From: Prevotellaceae bacterium UBA4359
GTDB lineage: Bacteria; Bacteroidota; Bacteroidia; Bacteroidales; Bacteroidaceae
DNA length: 17,818 bases
NCBI GenBank assembly: GCA_002393555.1
Contig: DGSP01000081.1
Coordinates: 1-17,818, forward strand
Direction of reading: 5' to 3'
In this document: piece by piece, positions 14,221 to 17,818 of the stretch
How the letters are laid out: the number at the start of each line of letters is the position of its first letter
Position numbering within the stretch: position 1 is the stretch's first letter
The notes under the pieces: model-generated
Database searches by the model: none
Seen by the model: the letters and a program-made list of their open reading frames with translations, nothing else
What the model was told of the DNA's origin: nothing
Translations under genes and position numbers: made by a program

Positions 14221-15288
14221 TTAGTGTTGAGCCTCAAACTCCTGCATGCACTTCACGAGTGCCTTCACGCCTTCGATGCTCATGGCGTTGTAGCAAGAAG
14301 CACGGAAACCACCCACGTCGCGGTGACCCTTCACACCCACCATGCCCTGGCTGGTGGCGAACTTCAGGAACTCGTCCTGCAAGTCCTGATATTCAGGCTT
14401 CAAGACGAAGGTGATGTTCATGAGCGAACGGCTGTCCTCCTCGGCAGTGCCGACGAAGAGTTTGTTGCGATCGATTTCGGCATACACGATTTCGGCGCGC
14501 TCCTTGGCCAACTTCTCCATGGCCTCCACACCGCCGTGAGCCTTCATGTAGCGGAGGTTCATCAGGGCTGAGTAGATAGGCACCACTGGAGGCGTGTTGA
14601 ACATAGAACCCTTCTTCACGTGAGTGCGGTAGTCGAGCATTGTGGGGATGTGACGAGACACCTTGCCGAGTGCGTCTTCCTTCACGATGACGAAGGTGAG
14701 ACCTGCCATGGCGAGGTTCTTCTGCGCACCACCATAGATGAGGGCATACTTGCTCACATCGACAGGACGGCTGAAGATGTCGGACGACATGTCGGCAATC
14801 AGAGGAATTGGAGAGTCGAGGTCTTCGCGCAGTTCTGTACCATAAATGGTGTTGTTCGAAGTGATGTGCAGATAGTCTGCATCTGTTGGAATCTCAAAGT
14901 TGCGTGGGATGTAAGTGAAGTTCTTGTCGGCCGAAGAAGCCACTTCCACCACCTCACCGAATGCCTTGGCCTCCTTCTCTGCCTTGGTAGCCCAAACACC
15001 CGTGTTCAGGTAGGCAGCCTTCTTCTCCAGGAAGTTGTAGGGAACCATGCAGAATTCAAGGCTTGCACCGCCGCCGAGGAAGAGCACGGAGTAGCCCTCA
15101 GGAATGTTGAGAAGTTCCTTGAAGAGAGCAACTGCCTCGTCAACTACTGGCTGAAAATCCTTAGCGCGGTGGCTAATCTCCATGAGAGAGAGTCCTGACC
15201 CGTTGAAATCAAGACAAGCCTGTGCAGTCTGTTCAATCACCTCGCGAGGAAGGATGGAAGGTCCTGCATTGAAATTGTACTTTTTCAT
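14221..15288 (-). CDS. serC: Phosphoserine aminotransferase
   Basis: This PLP enzyme converts 3-phosphohydroxypyruvate plus glutamate to phosphoserine and 2-oxoglutarate, and also acts in pyridoxal phosphate synthesis in bacteria with that route. From the ATG at 15288 it has 355 residues, the family's usual length; it opens with the hallmark KKYNFNAGPSILP (2-14). An upstream in-frame ATG at 15381 would add 31 unrelated residues and lies about at the inferred transcription start. Visible blocks are LSLMEISHRAKDF (33-45), FLGGGASLEF (70-79), the PLP-binding ADMSSDIFSRP (165-175) and the Schiff-base lysine in IYGGAQKN (K190). It is the first gene of the serC-serA unit, with a promoter -7 box at 15392-15399. 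Very confident. Confidence 0.96.
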   Translation of the reverse strand: MKKYNFNAGPSILPREVIEQTAQACLDFNGSGLSLMEISHRAKDFQPVVDEAVALFKELLNIPEGYSVLFLGGGASLEFCMVPYNFLEKKAAYLNTGVWATKAEKEAKAFGEVVEVASSADKNFTYIPRNFEIPTDADYLHITSNNTIYGTELREDLDSPIPLIADMSSDIFSRPVDVSKYALIYGGAQKNLAMAGLTFVIVKEDALGKVSRHIPTMLDYRTHVKKGSMFNTPPVVPIYSALMNLRYMKAHGGVEAMEKLAKERAEIVYAEIDRNKLFVGTAEEDSRSLMNITFVLKPEYQDLQDEFLKFATSQGMVGVKGHRDVGGFRASCYNAMSIEGVKALVKCMQEFEAQH

Positions 15289-15391
15289 TTTTTTATTATT
15301 GTTAGATAAATGATGTTGCCACGTTCTGCAAACGGGGGAAAAAGCGTGGGGGAAAATATCTCCCAAACATCTTTTTACCAAAAAAACGTTG

Positions 15392-15399
15392 CAAATTTA
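15392..15399 (-). promoter_or_regulatory. Likely serC promoter -7 box
   Basis: TAAATTTG on the minus strand matches TAnnTTTG and sits about 105 bases upstream of the serC ATG at 15288. No clear TTTG is found at the -33 spacing; the upstream DNA is simply AT-rich. Confidence 0.5.
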
Positions 15400-15457
15400 C
15401 TAATTATTCTCTAATTAAATAATAAGATGCCACCTTTTAATGCTAAAAAACATAAAA

Positions 15458-15592
15458 ATGGACGTAAAGCAAAGAAAAATGGTACGTCCATGTTACAGAA
15501 GAGACCTCGATTTCCTAAAAATCGTGGCCACAATCATCGGCAAGGTGTGGCCCATGCACCTGTCAGGCAAGGATGCCCATGATATGATTTAA
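15458..15592 (+). CDS. Possible 44-residue protein, unrecognised
   Basis: A frame from ATG (15458) to TAA (15590-15592) encodes a small protein with a basic N-terminus (MDVKQRKMVRPCYRR), an amphipathic or hydrophobic segment (DFLKIVATIIGKVW, residues 18-31) and a polar end. It lies in the otherwise gene-free stretch 15289-15778 between serC and corA, divergent from serC. The composition is protein-like, unlike the AT-rich DNA around it, but an overlapping lysine-rich frame (from 15427) also exists and no promoter is evident. I do not recognise a family. The rest of the stretch (15593-15778) shows nothing clear. Confidence 0.3.
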   Translation: MDVKQRKMVRPCYRRDLDFLKIVATIIGKVWPMHLSGKDAHDMI

Positions 15593-15778
15593 GTATTCCT
15601 TGAATCGGGTTCGGTAAAAACAAAGAATTTCCTTTTGATAGATGGCACTTTTTTTGCTATTAAGCAAGAAAAAGGGGATATTTTTATTAAAAAAGTTGAA
15701 AAGCACACCTCTTGTTCTATTGAAAGGAGAATACAGAGAGAAGAAGGGTTCGGCAGACAGTGCCTGCAAAGCCCTCCC

Positions 15779-16705
15779 CTACAGCCAGTTCTTCCTTCTG
15801 AACCACCAGAGAGAGGCCAGGGTGCAGAGCACACAGGCAATCAGCGCAATCGGAAAGCCCATCTTCCAGTGCTCCATGCCGTTGATGAGGTTCATGCCGA
15901 ACATGGAGGTGATGAAGGTGGGGAAAAGGATAATCATGTTGAGCGATGTGAGCAGTCGCATCACCGTGTTCATGTTATTATTAATAATGTTGGCATAGGT
16001 GTCCATCGTAGAGTCGAGGATGTTGATGTAGATGGCGGTGGTCTCGCGCGCCTGGTTCATCTCGATGTTCACGTCCTCGATGAGTTCGGCATCCAGTTCA
16101 TCCACCGGCAGGCGGAACTTCAGTTTGCTCAGCAGCGACTCGTTGCCACGGATGGAGGTACCGAAGTAGGTGAGCGAGTCCTGCAGGCGCGAGAGGTTCA
16201 CCAGGTCCTTGTTGTCGATGTGCTTGTCGAGGTCGCGTTTGGCCTTCTCAATGATGCCGTTCACCTGCTTCAGATACTTCAGATACCACACCGACGCGCT
16301 CAGGAAGAGGCGGAACACCAGGTCGGCGGCATCGGTGAAACCCTCGGCTCGGCGCATCTGGTGATTCACGAAGTCGAGCATCATGCGCGTCTCCTGATTG
16401 CAGATGGTGATGATTTTGTCTCCCTTCAGCACGATGCCCAAGGGGATGGTGGTGTAGGGGCTGCGCGAGGAGACCGTCTTCAGGTGTGGAATACGGAGGA
16501 TAATCATGAGCCATCCCTCGTCCATGTCGTAGCGGGCTCTCTCGTCGGCATCCGACACGTCGTCCATGAAGTAGTCGGGCATGCCCAGTTCCTGCTCCAG
16601 AAAATCTCTATCTTCATCCACTGGGCAAGTGACCTGCACCCAGCAGTTTGGCTCCCAAGCATCAATGTGCTTGATGCCGCCATTAAAATTCCAGAATGTT
16701 CGCAT
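15779..16705 (-). CDS. corA: CorA-family divalent cation transporter
   Basis: A 308-residue inner-membrane Mg2+ (possibly Co2+/Ni2+) channel. The long cytoplasmic N-terminal part has PDYFMDDVSDADERARYD (43-60) and a helical region ending in the long stalk helix (about 205-258). Two transmembrane helices follow at about 252-270 and 283-302. Between them is the signature GMN (270-272) in SMFGMNLINGME; the usual Y before GMN is F. The basic C-terminal tail RRKNWL faces the cytoplasm. I chose the ATG at 16705 (MRTFWNFNGG...) over the in-frame ATG at 16774 because CorA proteins of this group start about here; the extra 23 residues are not obviously homologous. It is divergent from comF and unrelated to the serine genes in function. 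Confidence 0.92.
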   Translation of the reverse strand: MRTFWNFNGGIKHIDAWEPNCWVQVTCPVDEDRDFLEQELGMPDYFMDDVSDADERARYDMDEGWLMIILRIPHLKTVSSRSPYTTIPLGIVLKGDKIITICNQETRMMLDFVNHQMRRAEGFTDAADLVFRLFLSASVWYLKYLKQVNGIIEKAKRDLDKHIDNKDLVNLSRLQDSLTYFGTSIRGNESLLSKLKFRLPVDELDAELIEDVNIEMNQARETTAIYINILDSTMDTYANIINNNMNTVMRLLTSLNMIILFPTFITSMFGMNLINGMEHWKMGFPIALIACVLCTLASLWWFRRKNWL

Positions 16706-16909
16706 AGTTGTCTGAACCTTTACTGTCTTTTCGATGTGTAAGAATAATAGGAAAGATGTGGGGTAAAGATTCATGCAACTCCGCGTGAGAGGTGAGTCTT
16801 ATCCCAGGCACTTTGTACTATTCGCCGGATAATCGTCCATAGTTGTTTTTAATTAGTGAATACTCTCGTTTTTGACTGGTCTCGAGGCATGCCGCTCCGA
16901 AATCGGGTG

Positions 16910-17001
16910 CAAAGATACACAAAAAGTTTGATTTATGTGTCTGTTGCGGAAAAAAATAATCAGTCTTCCATCCTTTTTTACGAGAAAAACGCTTACATTT
17001 G
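16910..17001. promoter_or_regulatory. Divergent promoter region for corA and comF
   Basis: Plus strand: TACATTTG (16994-17001) is a good -7 box 26 bases before the comF ATG, with a T-run (16974-16979) upstream in place of a clean -33. Minus strand: TATCTTTG (16917-16910) is a -7 match facing corA, about 200 bases from its ATG, without a clear -33. The intervening 16706-16909 holds no recognisable gene. Confidence 0.5.
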
Positions 17002-17027
17002 CAAAAAAAGAAAAGAGAGCAGAGCAG

Positions 17028-17783
17028 ATGGGAATCGTAAGAGACATGGCAGACCTCCTGATGCCGCGCCGATGCCTGATGTGCGGCAGGAGGTTGACAG
17101 GACAGGAAGAGTATGCCTGTGCGACCTGCCTCATGCACTTGCCGCTGACCGAATATCACAAACAGGAGCATAGCCATCTGGAGAAACGGTTTTGGGGATT
17201 GTTCCCGGTGGAGAAGGCCGTGGCGATGTTTCACCACGATGGAGAATGGACACGGCGACTCATCTACCACATCAAGTATTGGGGGCATCCCGATGTGGCA
17301 ACTTTTCTGGCGCGGACGTATGCCAAAGAACTGATGGAGGGTTCTTCTTTCTTCGAGGGCATCGACACGCTCGTTCCCCTGCCCCTGCACTGGCGGCGCC
17401 AACTCTCGCGCCACTACAACCAGAGCCACTACATCGCCTTGGGCATCAAGCAGGCGACAGGCATCCCCATCGCGAAGCACGTGGTGAAAAGGGTGAAGAA
17501 CAACCCTTCGCAGACCCGCAAGAAGGGGCTGGAGCGCAGGGAGAACGTGGAGGGCATTTTCCGGCTCATGCACCCCGAGCGCATTGCAGGCAAGCACATT
17601 TTGCTCATCGACGACGTGGTGACCACCGGGGCCACCCTCACCTCTTGCGCCCAAGAACTCGCCAAGGCCCCCGACGTGCGGATTTCCATTCTCACCCTCG
17701 CCGCTGCCGCACAGACTCCTATCCCGGCCCTGCAGAACGACACACCAGAGACCTCCGTCTTCGGTGTGCCGCTGATGGAGTGA
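17028..17783 (+). CDS. comF: ComF-family phosphoribosyltransferase-like competence protein
   Basis: The 251-residue protein starts at the ATG at 17028 (MGIVRDMADLLMPRRC). An in-frame ATG at 16935 would lie upstream of the promoter box at 16994-17001, so it is unlikely. A four-cysteine zinc ribbon (C16-x2-C19 and C31-x2-C34) is followed by the double-wing region (IYHIKYWG, 79-86) and a type I phosphoribosyltransferase fold: VPLPLHWRRQLSRHYNQS (116-133) and the PRPP-binding loop ILLIDDVVTTGAT (191-203). ComF/GntX proteins act in uptake of transforming DNA in some bacteria, apparently with PriA and single-strand DNA handling; in Bacteroidales the role is untested. It is complete in the window; only 35 bases follow. 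Confidence 0.93.
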   Translation: MGIVRDMADLLMPRRCLMCGRRLTGQEEYACATCLMHLPLTEYHKQEHSHLEKRFWGLFPVEKAVAMFHHDGEWTRRLIYHIKYWGHPDVATFLARTYAKELMEGSSFFEGIDTLVPLPLHWRRQLSRHYNQSHYIALGIKQATGIPIAKHVVKRVKNNPSQTRKKGLERRENVEGIFRLMHPERIAGKHILLIDDVVTTGATLTSCAQELAKAPDVRISILTLAAAAQTPIPALQNDTPETSVFGVPLME

Positions 17784-17818
17784 AAAAATATGGTTATTCA
17801 AGTTTCGGATGTTCCGAT

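Noticed and set aside
15563..15840. Short minus-strand frames (60-85 codons) downstream of corA
   Set aside because: They are low-complexity Phe/Leu/Ser-rich translations of AT-rich DNA with no motif, partly overlapping the corA end in another frame.
15635..16741. 368-codon plus-strand frame opposite corA
   Set aside because: It is rich in His, Val and Gln as expected of an antisense frame; the CorA GMN motif and membrane helices are on the other strand.

Overview
The window looks like Bacteroidales chromosome, most likely Prevotella/Segatella-like. The reasons are the serC-serA and DUF1015/YigZ neighbourhood, an HU-related protein of the Bacteroidales-specific type, promoters that fit the Bacteroidetes consensus (TTTG, 19-20 bases, TAnnTTTG), weak or absent Shine-Dalgarno sites, and short AT-rich interspersed repeats of the 'AATTCGTTTAATTCGTGG' kind. 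The organism assignment is inference; there is no rRNA in the window.

The two flanks are housekeeping. On the left, minus strand, are a YigZ/IMPACT-family protein (225-812) and a DUF1015 protein (945-2213). On the right are serA (13181-14101, minus) and serC (14221-15288, minus), then corA (15779-16705, minus), and comF (17028-17783, plus) diverging from corA. In related Bacteroidales, as I recall, serC, serA and DUF1015 are usually close neighbours. About 10.8 kb of accessory DNA (about 2.3-13.1 kb) therefore appears to be inserted between serA and DUF1015. DUF1015 keeps its own well-formed promoter at 2254-2285.

The accessory stretch has three modules. (a) 2.41-3.66 kb, minus strand: a small, very GC-rich cassette with an HU-related DNA-binding protein and a DUF5675-like protein. 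It has its own promoter and terminator and is bracketed by a 26-bp direct repeat. (b) 3.8-6.75 kb, minus strand: a replication module of a CHC2/Toprim primase overlapping a P4/D5-type SF3 helicase. Next to its 3' end are four 23-bp iteron-like repeats and an AT-rich region with six CAAAAACTAAAA-type motifs, together a plausible replication origin. No integrase, transposase or structural phage gene is visible. (c) 7.4-12.97 kb, plus strand: a two-gene restriction-modification cassette. It is an Eco57I-like gamma-class adenine methyltransferase followed by a 1112-residue protein with an N-terminal GIY-YIG/T5orf172-like nuclease, a DEAH translocase, a long charged region, and a methyltransferase-like C-terminus without an NPPY motif. 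The two genes overlap by 4 bases. They are read from a strong promoter through a roughly 280-nt leader that folds into several strong hairpins, two of which are mutually exclusive.

The best candidates for something new are the structured leader RNA (7462-7743), the split Type ISP-like GIY-YIG restriction system with a compositionally foreign target-recognition segment, and the iteron/primase/helicase unit. All assignments come from reading the sequence and from memory of protein families; no database search was run.
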